From Thermosynechococcus sp. HN-54 (lineage in GTDB: Bacteria; Cyanobacteriota; Cyanobacteriia; Thermosynechococcales; Thermosynechococcaceae), in contig NZ_CP098039.1 in assembly GCF_023650955.1 (NCBI RefSeq), positions 1,116,001 through 1,180,000 of the forward strand: DNA of 64,000 bases, given 5' to 3'. The notes below the pieces were generated by a model, which saw only the letters and a program-made list of their open reading frames with translations, was not told where the DNA came from and did not search any database. The position numbers and the translations under genes were made by a program. Below are positions 8,771 to 17,931 of this stretch, one piece after another (position 1 is the first letter of the stretch; each line of letters starts with the position of its first letter).

Positions 8771-9487
8771 ATGTTTCTCAACCTCAAAGACATCATTTTG
8801 CTGTTGCATCCCATCTTGGCTTGCACATTTGTCTTCCCCGTAATTGGTATCACGACGTTCTTTGCCCTGCAAACGCGGCAGCGTCGCCTCAAAGACACCA
8901 CCTCAATTCCTGCCACAGTCGGCAGTTTGCACGTGAAATTGGGCAATCTCTTAGCCGCTGCCGTCATTGGTATCACATTGGTTGCCTTGGCCTATTCAGT
9001 GGTGTTTGGATTTCAGGGCTTCTTGATGCAGGCGGAGAATCAGAGACTGCAACCACTCTCTGTTGTTCTCGTGGCGTTGATGTTTATTGTCACCATTGCT
9101 GCAACGGTGCTTCTGTATCGCGCTCAATCGAAGCTATGGCGTGCTGTTTTTGCCACGCTCTCAGGGATGGGGGTGATCATTCTGGCCTTTCAGCCGGGGG
9201 TCTTTCGCCGTGATGATGAGTGGTGGGTGTCCCACTTTTACTTTGGCTTGGCGGCTGTGATGCTGATGATTTTTTCTGTGGCCATTGTGCGAGAGATTTA
9301 CCAAGATCGATCGCTCACGTGGCGGCGAATTCACATTGGCTTGAATTCCCTTGCTTTGGTTCTCTTTTTATTGCAGGGGATTACGGGTACCCGTGACCTC
9401 TTGGAAATTCCCTTGAGTTGGCAAGCACCCGTGGTCTATCAGTGCAACTTTGATCCGCGATCGCCCCAGTTCAAGACCTGCCCTTAA
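8771..9487 (+). CDS. DUF4079 membrane protein
   Basis: About 238 residues with six likely membrane segments (for example IILLLHPILACTFVFPVIGI near the N-terminus) and conserved basic loops. It fits the cyanobacterial DUF4079 family, whose layout resembles cytochrome-b561/ferric-reductase-like proteins; the biochemical role is unknown. I prefer ATG 8771 over an upstream TTG at 8711, because the longer form would overlap the coiled-coil gene and lacks a ribosome site. Its stop codon (9485-9487) directly abuts that of ctaE on the other strand. Confidence 0.75.
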   Translation: MFLNLKDIILLLHPILACTFVFPVIGITTFFALQTRQRRLKDTTSIPATVGSLHVKLGNLLAAAVIGITLVALAYSVVFGFQGFLMQAENQRLQPLSVVLVALMFIVTIAATVLLYRAQSKLWRAVFATLSGMGVIILAFQPGVFRRDDEWWVSHFYFGLAAVMLMIFSVAIVREIYQDRSLTWRRIHIGLNSLALVLFLLQGITGTRDLLEIPLSWQAPVVYQCNFDPRSPQFKTCP

Positions 9488-10093
9488 CTAAAAGCGCGTG
9501 AGGATGTACAGCAGTGTGAAGAGGATAATCCAAATCACATCGACAAAGTGCCAGTAGATCTCAGCCATGGCCACCCCCGTATGCTTGTGGGCGTTGTAAT
9601 GTCCGGGGCGGCGCGATCGCCAGATCACCCCCAAAATCAGCAAAATCCCCACAAAGACATGGAGGCCATGGAAGCCCGTCATCACATAGAAACAGTTGGC
9701 AAAGACATTCGTGCGTAGGCCATAGCCAAGGGTGAGGTACTCATAGATTTGACCACCCAAGAACACCGCTCCCATCGCCGCCGTGATCCAGTACCACTTG
9801 CGCATGCCCCGCACGTCATTCTTTTTGATGGCGACATCACCGTAGTGGATGACAAAGCTACTGGAGATGAGGATGATCGTGTTAATGGTGGGCACAAGAA
9901 GTTCCACCTCAGTGCCTTCCGGTGGCCATTGCTCATGCATCCCCCGCAGGAGGAGATAGGCGGCAAAGAGACCCCCAAACATCAGGGATTCAGAAATCAA
10001 AAAGACCAGTAACCCCAAGACCCGAAAATCAGGGTGCTCATGGACATTCTCGACGGTGATAGCCGTCCCTTGAGAGTCAACGGTACCTTGCAT
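9488..10093 (-). CDS. ctaE: Cytochrome c oxidase subunit III
   Basis: Third core subunit of the aa3-type terminal oxidase, a membrane protein of 201 residues with about five membrane segments. Recognised by LISESLMFGGLFAAYLLLR, GFHGLHVFVGILLIL and the terminal WHFVDVIWIILF. The short five-helix form is usual for cyanobacterial CoxC. It lies 19 bases downstream of ctaD with an AGGAG box before its ATG, so it is the last gene of ctaCDE. Confidence 0.95.
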   Translation of the reverse strand: MQGTVDSQGTAITVENVHEHPDFRVLGLLVFLISESLMFGGLFAAYLLLRGMHEQWPPEGTEVELLVPTINTIILISSSFVIHYGDVAIKKNDVRGMRKWYWITAAMGAVFLGGQIYEYLTLGYGLRTNVFANCFYVMTGFHGLHVFVGILLILGVIWRSRRPGHYNAHKHTGVAMAEIYWHFVDVIWIILFTLLYILTRF

Positions 10094-10112
10094 GGCTTGC
10101 TCCTAAAGTGTC

Positions 10113-11774
10113 CTACTCTTCCTCATCCTCATCCTCATCGGTGCTTTCCTTGCGCTGCTCAATGCCGTAGTCGTAGGGACCTTTGGTGACTACGGGGAGC
10201 ACTTCCCAGTTTTCAATCAGCGGCGGTGAACTGGTCGTCCACTCTAAGCTCAGACCGCCCCAAGGGTTATCACCGGCAATTTTGCCCTTGTTCCAACTCC
10301 AGATGATGTTAATCAGGAAAGGAATGATTGAGAAGGCCAAGACAAAAGCACCAATCGTGCAGATCAGATTAATTGGCTCAAACTGGGGGTCATACATCGC
10401 TACCCGGCGGGGCATCCCTTTGAGGCCCAACTCATGCATCGGCAAAAAGGTCAGGTTCGTGCCAATGAACGTCAGTACAAAGTGGAGAATCCCCAGCCGC
10501 TCATCGAGGAGCCGTCCCGTCATTTTGGGGAACCAGTGGTAAATCCCCGCATAAAGACCAAACACCGAACCGCCAAAGAGCACATAGTGGAAGTGTGCCA
10601 CCACATAGTAGGTATCGTGGACGTGAATATCCACAGGAGCAGTCCCCAAGGTCACGCCACTGAGGCCACCGAGGACAAACATTGACAGTAGACCAATGGC
10701 AAAGAGCATGGCACTGTTGAGGCGAATTTTGCCGCCCCAGAGGGTGGCGACCCAGCTAAAGATTTTCACGCCCGTCGGCACGGCCACAATCAGCGTCGAG
10801 ATCGTGAAGAACATCCGCATCCAAGGGGGCGTACCGCTGGTGAACATGTGGTGTACCCAGACAAAGAGACCCACGCAGCAGATGGCCAAACTGGAGTAGG
10901 CGATCGCCTGATAGCCAAAGATGGGCTTACGGGCATGAACCGGAATCACCTCAGACATAATGCCAAAGATCGGCAAAATCATCAGGTACACCGCCGGGTG
11001 AGAGTAAAACCAGAACAGGTGCTGGTAAATAACAACGTTCCCACCGGCATCCGGTTTGTAAAACGAGGTGCCAAAGTTAATATCAAATAGCAGCAAAATC
11101 AGCCCCGCCGCCAGCACGGGAGTTGACACTAGCGCCAGCAGGGAGGTCGCTAGCATCGCCCAACAGAATAGGGGCAATTGATTCCAGCGCATACTGGGCA
11201 CTTTCATTTTCCAGATGGTGACAATGAAATTCACCGATCCCATAATCGAGGAGGTGCCCACAAGGACGATCGCCAGAATCCACATACTCTGAGCAGTGGT
11301 GGCCGTGATCGTACTCAAGGGGGGATAGGAAGTCCAACCCGCTTGGGCACCCCCAAACAGAAAACTGGCCAAGAGTAAGGCTCCCGCCGGCGGGTTCAGC
11401 CAAAAGGCTAGGGCATTCAAGCGGGGAAAGGCCATATCCCGCGCCCCGATCATCAAGGGCACCAAGTAGTTGCCAAAGCCACCAATGGCGGCGGGCACCA
11501 CCCACAGGAAAATCATGATCGTGCCGTGGTTGGTGAGGAAGGCGTTGTAAAGATTCGGGTCAAGAAAATCAGAGTTTGCCGTTGCTAGCTCCGTGCGCAT
11601 GGCCACTGCCATCAGGCCGCCAATCAAGTAAAAAATAAAGGCAGTGACCAAGTATTGAATGCCAATCACCTTGTGATCAACATTGAAGGTGAAATAGTCG
11701 TACCACTTCCACACCTTGGGATGCTCAGGGAGCGACAAGGGGGTATCTACTAGCGGCAGTTGTGCTTGCGCCAT
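10113..11774 (-). CDS. ctaD: Cytochrome c oxidase subunit I (A2-type heme-copper oxidase)
   Basis: Catalytic subunit that reduces O2 to water while pumping protons; it carries heme a, heme a3 and CuB. The 553 residues show the CuB/Tyr helix as FWFYSHPAVYLMILP, the His pair in VWVHHMF and the heme ligands in VVAHFHYVLFGG. The YSHP motif, with Ala where A1-type enzymes have the D-channel Glu, marks an A2-type oxidase with an alternative D-channel end (Tyr-Ser). The C-terminus is a string of acidic residues. It lies 33 bases after ctaC and 19 before ctaE. Confidence 0.96.
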   Translation of the reverse strand: MAQAQLPLVDTPLSLPEHPKVWKWYDYFTFNVDHKVIGIQYLVTAFIFYLIGGLMAVAMRTELATANSDFLDPNLYNAFLTNHGTIMIFLWVVPAAIGGFGNYLVPLMIGARDMAFPRLNALAFWLNPPAGALLLASFLFGGAQAGWTSYPPLSTITATTAQSMWILAIVLVGTSSIMGSVNFIVTIWKMKVPSMRWNQLPLFCWAMLATSLLALVSTPVLAAGLILLLFDINFGTSFYKPDAGGNVVIYQHLFWFYSHPAVYLMILPIFGIMSEVIPVHARKPIFGYQAIAYSSLAICCVGLFVWVHHMFTSGTPPWMRMFFTISTLIVAVPTGVKIFSWVATLWGGKIRLNSAMLFAIGLLSMFVLGGLSGVTLGTAPVDIHVHDTYYVVAHFHYVLFGGSVFGLYAGIYHWFPKMTGRLLDERLGILHFVLTFIGTNLTFLPMHELGLKGMPRRVAMYDPQFEPINLICTIGAFVLAFSIIPFLINIIWSWNKGKIAGDNPWGGLSLEWTTSSPPLIENWEVLPVVTKGPYDYGIEQRKESTDEDEDEEE

Positions 11775-11807
11775 AACTCTCTCAAGAATGCAACAGTAGG
11801 AAGAAAA

Positions 11808-12794
11808 CTAAAACTTTGCCGGAGACGGGTGGTGGGTCATTGCTTGCACCTGTGCCACCAATTGGGGGGTTACCCCCATCTCCTCAACGTGGCGATCGCT
11901 CAGGGAGGGGACCACTGGAGCCGTTGCGATCGCTTGGTTTTGACTGCGCCACGTTTCAAAATCATCTGGAGTATGCACGATCACCTGCGTGCGCATGGCA
12001 CCGTGGTAGCCACCACAGAGTTCAGCACAGACGACGGGGTATGTCCCCACTTTAGTGGCCTTAAAGCGCAGTTCAGTAGGCACACCCGGAATCGCATCCT
12101 GCTTCAAGCGAAACTGGGGCACCCAAAAGGAATGGATCACATCCCGCGCGGAGATATTTAATTGAACATCCTTGCCCACTGGGATATGCAATTCGCCGGA
12201 GACAATGCCACTGTCGGGGTAGGTGAAAATCCACGCATACTGCATGCCCGCCACGTCCACCACTACATCTGGGGCTTTGCCTTGAACATCAGGACTGGCA
12301 CCAATGCCAATTTCAGGGGTTTGCGCTGCTGCTAAGAGGGCAGTTGCATCGCTCGTGGTTTTCGAGGGAGCCTCGGCCACAACCGCCACCGCTGGTTTGG
12401 GCGTATGCATTGAGTGCATGGCATGATCCCCTGGATTCAGTCCCCCCATGCGCTGGAAAATATCCACGCTGTAGATACCAAGGAAGATCACAATCAGGGC
12501 AGGAATTGCTGTCCAGAAGGCCTCTAGGGGTAAGTTGCCCTCTACGGGTAGGCCATCCCCTTCCTCACCGGCACGGCGGCGATAGCGAATGACAAAGAGG
12601 ATGATCGCACCCTGTACCACCAGAAAGAGGGCAGTACCAATTGTGAGCATAATGTCAAAGAAGTTATCCACCAAGGGAGCCTGCTCAGAGGCCTGTTCCG
12701 GCAGCAGGCCATGGTGATGTCCAACCCAAAAGCTAATCAGGGTGACAACAACGCCAGCGGTGAGTGTCCAAATTGAAGCGGGTATTTGTTCCAT
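11808..12794 (-). CDS. ctaC: Cytochrome c oxidase subunit II with CuA site
   Basis: Receives electrons from cytochrome c6 or plastocyanin through its CuA centre on the lumen/periplasmic side. Two membrane helices (about residues 8-25 and 47-68) precede a cupredoxin domain ending in CAELCGGYHGAM, which supplies the complete CuA ligand set (Cys-x3-Cys-x3-His-x2-Met plus an upstream His in DVIHSFW). An unusual insert of about 65 residues between helix 2 and the cupredoxin domain contains HAMHSMHTPK followed by Ala/Pro-rich linker. I chose ATG 12794 (MEQIP) over a GTG at 12821. It is first in ctaCDE and divergent from the glycosidase gene. Confidence 0.94.
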   Translation of the reverse strand: MEQIPASIWTLTAGVVVTLISFWVGHHHGLLPEQASEQAPLVDNFFDIMLTIGTALFLVVQGAIILFVIRYRRRAGEEGDGLPVEGNLPLEAFWTAIPALIVIFLGIYSVDIFQRMGGLNPGDHAMHSMHTPKPAVAVVAEAPSKTTSDATALLAAAQTPEIGIGASPDVQGKAPDVVVDVAGMQYAWIFTYPDSGIVSGELHIPVGKDVQLNISARDVIHSFWVPQFRLKQDAIPGVPTELRFKATKVGTYPVVCAELCGGYHGAMRTQVIVHTPDDFETWRSQNQAIATAPVVPSLSDRHVEEMGVTPQLVAQVQAMTHHPSPAKF

Positions 12795-12985
12795 GGTGCC
12801 AAAGCGTCCAGAAAATCCCACCCTGATCCTAGGCAGATTCCCTGAGGATGTGGGTTAAAAGAATCTAAAGATTTATGTTGATTTATTCACTATCCTTAAA
12901 GCAGCTTGGGGATAGAATCAACTGTTTTTGCGTCCTAAGTTAGAGATAGCCCACTGAAACTGAAGGCTGTGCCGGAGGAAAATAG

Positions 12986-13984
12986 ATGCTGAGTGTGCTG
13001 CCTTGGGTTAGCGTCTCATTAGCCACTGTCCAGTACTCGACCCATAGAGTGGATCAAACGCAGGTATACATGGTGGCTGCGCCGATGGCGGACTATCGGG
13101 TCGTCATGACAGAACCGGCACCCAATGGCCAAGATACCTATTTAGAAACGACAGCAGCTTTTGCGCGGCGGACGGGAGCTGTGGCAGCGATGAATACCAA
13201 TTTTTTCCGCTGGTTGCATGCTCAATCCCTGCCCTCTTTTCAGGATTATCAAAAATGGATCATGGGGGAGTCCCATCCTGAGGGCATTAGTTACCGAGCA
13301 CTGCGGCAAACATGCTTGAGCGGTCGAGGCAGTATTCCAGCGGGGGTTCTCGGAGCCTACATCGTGAATGGTCAGGTGGTGCGTCCCTATGAGGGGGGCT
13401 ATTCAGGAGTGGTGCATTTTCCTGCCCAAGGAGGGATTGAGTTTTATCACGGTAGGTTGCCAGAGCAGCCCTTTAATGTGGTCAGTGGCTCGCAGCAACT
13501 TTTAGAAGGCGGCAGGAAGCTACCCGTCGATGGGAGCGATCGCACGTCGCCAAAGGCGATTCTCGGCAGACGGGGCAATGAATATATTTTCGTCGTCAGC
13601 GATGGGCGGGGCAATGGCGGTTCGCCGGGGGTCTCCTTTCCCCAGCTTCAGGCGTTTTTACTGGAGCAGGGTGTAACTGATGCAACGGCGGTGGATGGTG
13701 GCGAATCAGCAACATTGGTGGTGCAGGGACAAGTCAAAAATCATCCCCGCGATCGCTACTGTGAACTGGCTCGTTGGCTCCCCGCTCCCACGCTCACGTG
13801 GGTCAATCCGGAGGAAGAGGCTCGCGAAGCGGCGATGGCCATGGGGCGATCGCTCAGACCTGTTGGCGCCAATATCGGCTTAGTCCCACGAGAACAAACC
13901 CGAGGTGCCCTTTCCTTTGCGTTTTGGGAGCGGATTCAGCAGCGGCTACTGACGCGATTGCGGGCTTGGCGGCACTGGGTCTAA
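12986..13984 (+). CDS. NAGPA-type phosphodiester glycosidase family protein
   Basis: The 332-residue protein has the PF09992 core: AAMNTNFF, the loop FVVSDGRGNGGSPG and the signature DGGESATLVV. Members of this family cleave N-acetylglucosamine from phosphodiester-linked glycans or remodel cell-wall sugars; the bacterial substrate here is unknown. The N-terminus is short and hydrophobic (LPWVSVSLATV) and may be a signal peptide, so a periplasmic role is likely. The ATG is preceded by GGAGG at 8 bases. It is divergent from ctaC, with a 191-base shared promoter region. Confidence 0.8.
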   Translation: MLSVLPWVSVSLATVQYSTHRVDQTQVYMVAAPMADYRVVMTEPAPNGQDTYLETTAAFARRTGAVAAMNTNFFRWLHAQSLPSFQDYQKWIMGESHPEGISYRALRQTCLSGRGSIPAGVLGAYIVNGQVVRPYEGGYSGVVHFPAQGGIEFYHGRLPEQPFNVVSGSQQLLEGGRKLPVDGSDRTSPKAILGRRGNEYIFVVSDGRGNGGSPGVSFPQLQAFLLEQGVTDATAVDGGESATLVVQGQVKNHPRDRYCELARWLPAPTLTWVNPEEEAREAAMAMGRSLRPVGANIGLVPREQTRGALSFAFWERIQQRLLTRLRAWRHWV

Positions 13985-14077
13985 TTCCTGAGAAGGGAAG
14001 CCAGATTTTGTTAAAATCCTAGTGTTCACTTTGACCTGCAAGCAACAGCCATGATTCACTCTGCGTACCCTCTACTG

Positions 14078-14203
14078 TTGACGATTACCCCTTCCCTCAA
14101 AGGGTTCTTTATTGGGCTATTGTCTGGCGCAGTGGTTTTGGGTTTAACCTTTGCTGCCTTGATCACCATTAGTCAAATTGACAAAGTGCAGCGTTCTTCC
14201 TAG
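14078..14203 (+). CDS. psbX: Photosystem II protein PsbX
   Basis: A 41-residue single-helix subunit bound near cytochrome b559 and the QB side of photosystem II. The translation TITPSLKGFFIG...ISQIDKVQRSS matches the T. elongatus PsbX I remember except for a few substitutions, and the C-terminal QIDKVQRS is diagnostic. The conserved length points to a TTG start at 14078; an in-frame ATG at 14051 would add nine residues not found in mature PsbX. Neither has a strong ribosome site. It is followed by ycf66, a pairing conserved in cyanobacteria. Confidence 0.93.
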   Translation: MTITPSLKGFFIGLLSGAVVLGLTFAALITISQIDKVQRSS

Positions 14204-14306
14204 GCGTTAGACCAACGGGTGCAGTTGCGCATTGTCGCTAGAATAGGGTCATGGCCATAGAGCTGTGACTCTGGCTTTTATTTTGCCCCTTCAGTCAATG
14301 GGTTAA

Positions 14307-15164
14307 ATGACTTATCTTTTTTTCTCCCCTCTCCTTGGTCAAATTGTTAATGTCGGGCTTGGGCCTGCGGGCATCTTGGGAATTGGCCTAGCGGTTGCTG
14401 GAGCGCTCCTCTATTTTCTGCGCTCGATTCAGCCAGAATTAGCCCGAGATCACGATATCTTCTTTGCGGCAGTGGCGCTGCTCTGCGGTGGGATTCTCTT
14501 TTTCCAAGGGTGGCGCCTTGATCCAATCCTCCTGTTTGGCCAGTTTTTGCTGACGGGCACCGCTGCCTTTTTTGCCTACGAGAGTATTCGGCTGCGACGG
14601 GTGGCCACCGAGCAGGCACGGCGAAATACCCCGATTGTGGATGAAGAGCGACCCGTAAGCCGTAGCTACACCTACCGTGCAGAAATAGAGGAACTCGAAC
14701 CCTACGAGGAGGAAGAGGAAGAGGAGGAGGATTACCCCCCGCTGCGGCGAATTCGCGGTAGCCGTGATGTGTCGCGATCGCGCTATGAAGACGAGGATGT
14801 AGAGGATACCCCCCCGGTAGGACGTTTACCCTCGCGGCGCAGTAGCCCACCCCGTCCTGAACCCCCTAGCCGTCCCAGTGTACGTCGTCCCCCTTCAAGG
14901 CGTCCGCGACCGACCCCACCACCGGCAGATGAGATTGTGGATGAACCCTATCGTCCGCCAACACCAACCACTCGCCGGCCCACCCGCCGACCCCCGCCGC
15001 CCATGACGGAAACCGCAGAGGTGAGCGATCGCCCGGTTCGACGGCGACCTCCTCGCCCCCGTCCGGAAGGAACAGCGGATAGCAGTGAATATGTCCCCTA
15101 TCAACCCTTGGATCGTCCCCCCACTGACGAGCAGGATAACTCCGCCAATTTTGATGATGAATAG
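14307..15164 (+). CDS. ycf66: Ycf66 family protein
   Basis: Conserved in cyanobacteria and some plastids and usually next to psbX; function unresolved. Residues 1-100 hold three hydrophobic segments (VNVGLGPAGILGIGLAVAGALLYFL region, then AAVALLCGGILFF and LLFGQFLLTGTAAFFAYES). The remaining two thirds is low-complexity: an acidic run (EEEEEEEED near 140) followed by a long Pro/Arg-rich tail, probably disordered. The tail is longer than the plastid versions. It starts 103 bases after psbX. Confidence 0.88.
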   Translation: MTYLFFSPLLGQIVNVGLGPAGILGIGLAVAGALLYFLRSIQPELARDHDIFFAAVALLCGGILFFQGWRLDPILLFGQFLLTGTAAFFAYESIRLRRVATEQARRNTPIVDEERPVSRSYTYRAEIEELEPYEEEEEEEEDYPPLRRIRGSRDVSRSRYEDEDVEDTPPVGRLPSRRSSPPRPEPPSRPSVRRPPSRRPRPTPPPADEIVDEPYRPPTPTTRRPTRRPPPPMTETAEVSDRPVRRRPPRPRPEGTADSSEYVPYQPLDRPPTDEQDNSANFDDE

Positions 15165-15189
15165 ACCCTAGGAGCAAAGGCGGTTCACA

Positions 15190-15975
15190 ATGCGTCGCTA
15201 TTTTCTGGTTTCAGTCCTTGGCTTGGCAGCCATTTGTGGAGATGTGCCGGGACAGACTTGGGCGGCTCCCCTAGCGCAAGGTACTCCGGCTGTCTTGCCG
15301 CAATCGGTGCAAGCAGTGGTCAATGGCTTGGATACAGCCGCTAGTCAAAAGAATTTAGACGCCGTCTTAGCGTTCTATGCCCCTGAGTTCAAAACAGGGG
15401 ATGGCCTCACCCTTGAGATATTACGCAAACAACTGCCGACATTTTGGCAACCCTATCGCGATATCCGCTACCGTACAACCGTCAACCGTTGGCAACAGCA
15501 GGGCGATGAGTGGCTTTTAGACATTAGCACCACTATTGAAGGCACGGGCGGCACCAGCGATCGCCCGCAAAACATTCGTGGCAACCTGCAAGCCACCCAA
15601 GTCATCCGCAACGGCAAAATCGTCCGCCAAGATATTACCAACGAGAAAACCACGATCACCATTGGTGCAACACCACCCACAGTTCAATTTTCGCTCCCCC
15701 AAACGGTGCGTACGGGTGAAGAGTTTAGCCTTGATGCCATTGTTCAAGAACCCATCGGCAATGCCATTCTCCTCGGTGCCGCCAGCGATCAGCCCATCAA
15801 TGCCCAAACCTACGCCAATCCCAGCCCCGTGAAATTGGAACTTCTCTCTGCGGGTGGCATTTTTAAGGTGGGACGTGCCCCCAAAGAACCTGGTAACCGT
15901 TGGGTCTCTGTGGCCTTAATTCGGGATACAGGCATGGTCTTGATTACACAGCGACTACGGGTGGAAAAACCATGA
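15190..15975 (+). CDS. Exported SnoaL/NTF2-like protein upstream of minC
   Basis: 261 residues with an N-terminal signal peptide (cleavage probably after TWAAPLA near residue 28). Residues 35-150 look like an NTF2/SnoaL fold (VVNGLDTAASQKNLDAVLAFYAPEF, cited as LDAVLAFYAPEF), and residues 160-261 form a second beta-rich domain of unknown type. No catalytic motif is evident. Its stop codon overlaps the minC start (ATGA at 15972-15975), so the two are probably translated together, although no link to septum placement is known. Confidence 0.7.
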   Translation: MRRYFLVSVLGLAAICGDVPGQTWAAPLAQGTPAVLPQSVQAVVNGLDTAASQKNLDAVLAFYAPEFKTGDGLTLEILRKQLPTFWQPYRDIRYRTTVNRWQQQGDEWLLDISTTIEGTGGTSDRPQNIRGNLQATQVIRNGKIVRQDITNEKTTITIGATPPTVQFSLPQTVRTGEEFSLDAIVQEPIGNAILLGAASDQPINAQTYANPSPVKLELLSAGGIFKVGRAPKEPGNRWVSVALIRDTGMVLITQRLRVEKP

Positions 15976-16772
15976 GTGAGGCGGAGTCAGCCCCTGTAGA
16001 GGAACCTGCCTCGGAAGGTACTGAAAGCTCTGAGGTGACTCTTGAGGTTGAGCAAAGCACACTAATTGTCAGCGGCCTTGCTTTAGAACACTGTGAAGGG
16101 CGTTACCGACTCACGTTGCCCCCTGATTTGGACTGGATTGATCTGTGGCCACAGTTGCAACTCTACCTTGTCGGTCAAGAACACCTCTGGTCAGAGACCT
16201 TATCCGTAGATTGTGCCTGTGGACAGCGGCTCTTAGATCAATCCCAACTGCAACAGTTGGCAGAAGCACTCAGTGAACATCAGTTGCGGCTCGATAAAAT
16301 TATTACCGAACGACGCCAGACGGCGATCGCCGCCGCTACCCTTGGCTACAGCGTCCAGCAGGGAGAAGTGCCGCCTTTAATTGCCAAGGACACGGATAAC
16401 AACCCAGAATCGACGGCCAACCCCCTCTACTTGAAAACAACTCTGCGATCGGGCATGGAAATTCACCACGAGGCCAGTGTGGTGATTGTTGGCGATGTCA
16501 ATGCGGGAGCCAGTATCATTGCTGCCGGGGATATTATCGTCTGGGGGCGCTTACGCGGTGTCGCTCACGCTGGTGCTACGGGCAATCGGGGGGCACGGAT
16601 TATGACCCTTGAAATGGCAGCCACCCAGTTGCGGATTGCTGATCTGTTGGCACGTACCCCCGATCCCCCAAATCCCCCCTATCCAGAGGTTGCCTACGCC
16701 ACGAGCCAAGGCATTCAGATTGCCCCCGCCTATACTTGGGGACGATCTTTCGCTGTATCCGAGGCGCCTTGA
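15972..16772 (+). CDS. minC: Septum site-determining protein MinC
   Basis: Inhibitor of FtsZ assembly away from mid-cell, recruited by MinD. The C-terminal half (about residues 150-235) is the MinC beta-helix domain: RSGMEIHHEASVVIVGDVNAGA (cited as VVIVGDVNAGA), AAGDIIVWGRLRGVAHAG. The N-terminal part is divergent and begins with an acidic, probably flexible stretch of about 25 residues. The ATG at 15972 is chosen because it overlaps the preceding stop as ATGA. minD follows after 38 bases. Confidence 0.92.
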   Translation: MSEAESAPVEEPASEGTESSEVTLEVEQSTLIVSGLALEHCEGRYRLTLPPDLDWIDLWPQLQLYLVGQEHLWSETLSVDCACGQRLLDQSQLQQLAEALSEHQLRLDKIITERRQTAIAAATLGYSVQQGEVPPLIAKDTDNNPESTANPLYLKTTLRSGMEIHHEASVVIVGDVNAGASIIAAGDIIVWGRLRGVAHAGATGNRGARIMTLEMAATQLRIADLLARTPDPPNPPYPEVAYATSQGIQIAPAYTWGRSFAVSEAP

Positions 16773-16810
16773 GATAATCTATTCTAGTAAGCCAATTCCT
16801 AGGGAGTTCA

Positions 16811-17614
16811 ATGGGGCGCACGATTGTCATTACCTCGGGGAAAGGGGGCGTGGGTAAAACTACGGCCAGTGCCAATATTGGTGTTGCTTTGGCTAAATTG
16901 GGGCGATCGGTGGTGCTCATTGATGCAGACTTTGGCTTACGCAACCTCGACCTACTACTCGGCTTGGAAAATCGGGTCGTTTACACCGCCATTGATGTGC
17001 TGACCGGGCAATGTCGCTTGGATCAAGCCCTTGTGCGCGATAAGCGCCTCAATAAATTGGTATTGCTGCCCGCCGCCCAAAGCCGTAATAAGGATGCCAT
17101 TACCCCAGAGCAAATGCGACAGTTGGCCTCAGCCCTGAGCAAGCACTATGATTACGTGCTCATTGATTGTCCAGCGGGGATCGAGGCGGGATTTCGCAAT
17201 GCCATTGCCCCCGCTCAGGAAGCCTTGGTGGTGACCACCCCAGAAATTGCCGCAGTGCGGGATGCCGATCGCGTGATTGGCCTGCTGGAGGCCTACCGCA
17301 TTCGTAATAGCCATCTCATTTTGAATCGGTTACGCCCCGCAATGGTGGCAGCCAACGACATGATGTCCGTCGAAGATGTCCAAGAAATTCTTTCCATTCC
17401 CCTGATTGGCATTGTGCCGGAGGATGAAAAGGTAATTGTTTCCACCAACAAAGGGGAGCCTTTGGTCTTGGCAGAATCGCCGTCACTGGCTGGGCAGGCA
17501 TTTATGAACATTGCCCGTCGTTTGGAGGGGGAAACGGTTGAGTTTCTCGATTTAGAGGCAGCAAGCGGGGGATTATTTGGTCGCATTCGACGCTTGTTTG
17601 GGGCAAAGGGATGA
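16811..17614 (+). CDS. minD: Septum site-determining ATPase MinD
   Basis: Membrane-cycling ParA-type ATPase that carries MinC and is displaced by MinE. It has the deviant Walker [10 protein letters not shown] (residues 10-18), switch regions [12 protein letters not shown] and LIDCPAGI, and a C-terminal amphipathic targeting helix [14 protein letters not shown]. The 267-residue length is standard. A GGGAG box precedes the ATG. Its stop overlaps the minE start as ATGA (17611-17614). Confidence 0.96.
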   Translation: MGRTIVITSGKGGVGKTTASANIGVALAKLGRSVVLIDADFGLRNLDLLLGLENRVVYTAIDVLTGQCRLDQALVRDKRLNKLVLLPAAQSRNKDAITPEQMRQLASALSKHYDYVLIDCPAGIEAGFRNAIAPAQEALVVTTPEIAAVRDADRVIGLLEAYRIRNSHLILNRLRPAMVAANDMMSVEDVQEILSIPLIGIVPEDEKVIVSTNKGEPLVLAESPSLAGQAFMNIARRLEGETVEFLDLEAASGGLFGRIRRLFGAKG

Positions 17615-17931
17615 TCAGTGAACTGCTAGAGCGGTTGTTTACGCGCACTCCCCCCAGTCGCACCACCGCTAAAGAACGCCTGAAGTTGGTGTTGGCCCAC
17701 GATCGCACCGCCCTGACACCCCAAATTTTGGACAATCTGCGGCGCGATATTTTAGAAGTGGTTTCCCGCTATGTCGAGCTAGAAACGGAGGGGCTAGCGG
17801 TTTCCCTAGAGTCGGATCAGCGGACAACGGCGTTGATTGCCAATTTACCGATTAAACGGCTGAAACTGTCTCCAGAGGAGCTTCCCCCCCCCGAGAATTC
17901 CCCATCAGAGGACGAGGCAGAAGAACGTTGA
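17611..17931 (+). CDS. minE: Cell division topological specificity factor MinE
   Basis: Stimulates MinD ATPase and sets the Min pattern. 106 residues: an N-terminal membrane-binding segment ([10 protein letters not shown]), the MinD-binding region [13 protein letters not shown], and the topological domain with [11 protein letters not shown]. The last 20 residues are Pro/Glu-rich. Both ends overlap neighbours (minD and the glycosyltransferase), which implies translational coupling. Confidence 0.95.
   Translation: MISELLERLFTRTPPSRTTAKERLKLVLAHDRTALTPQILDNLRRDILEVVSRYVELETEGLAVSLESDQRTTALIANLPIKRLKLSPEELPPPENSPSEDEAEER

Noticed and set aside
11083-11505. A 140-codon open frame on the minus strand
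   Set aside because: Same strand as ctaD but another frame inside it; composition is not protein-like.
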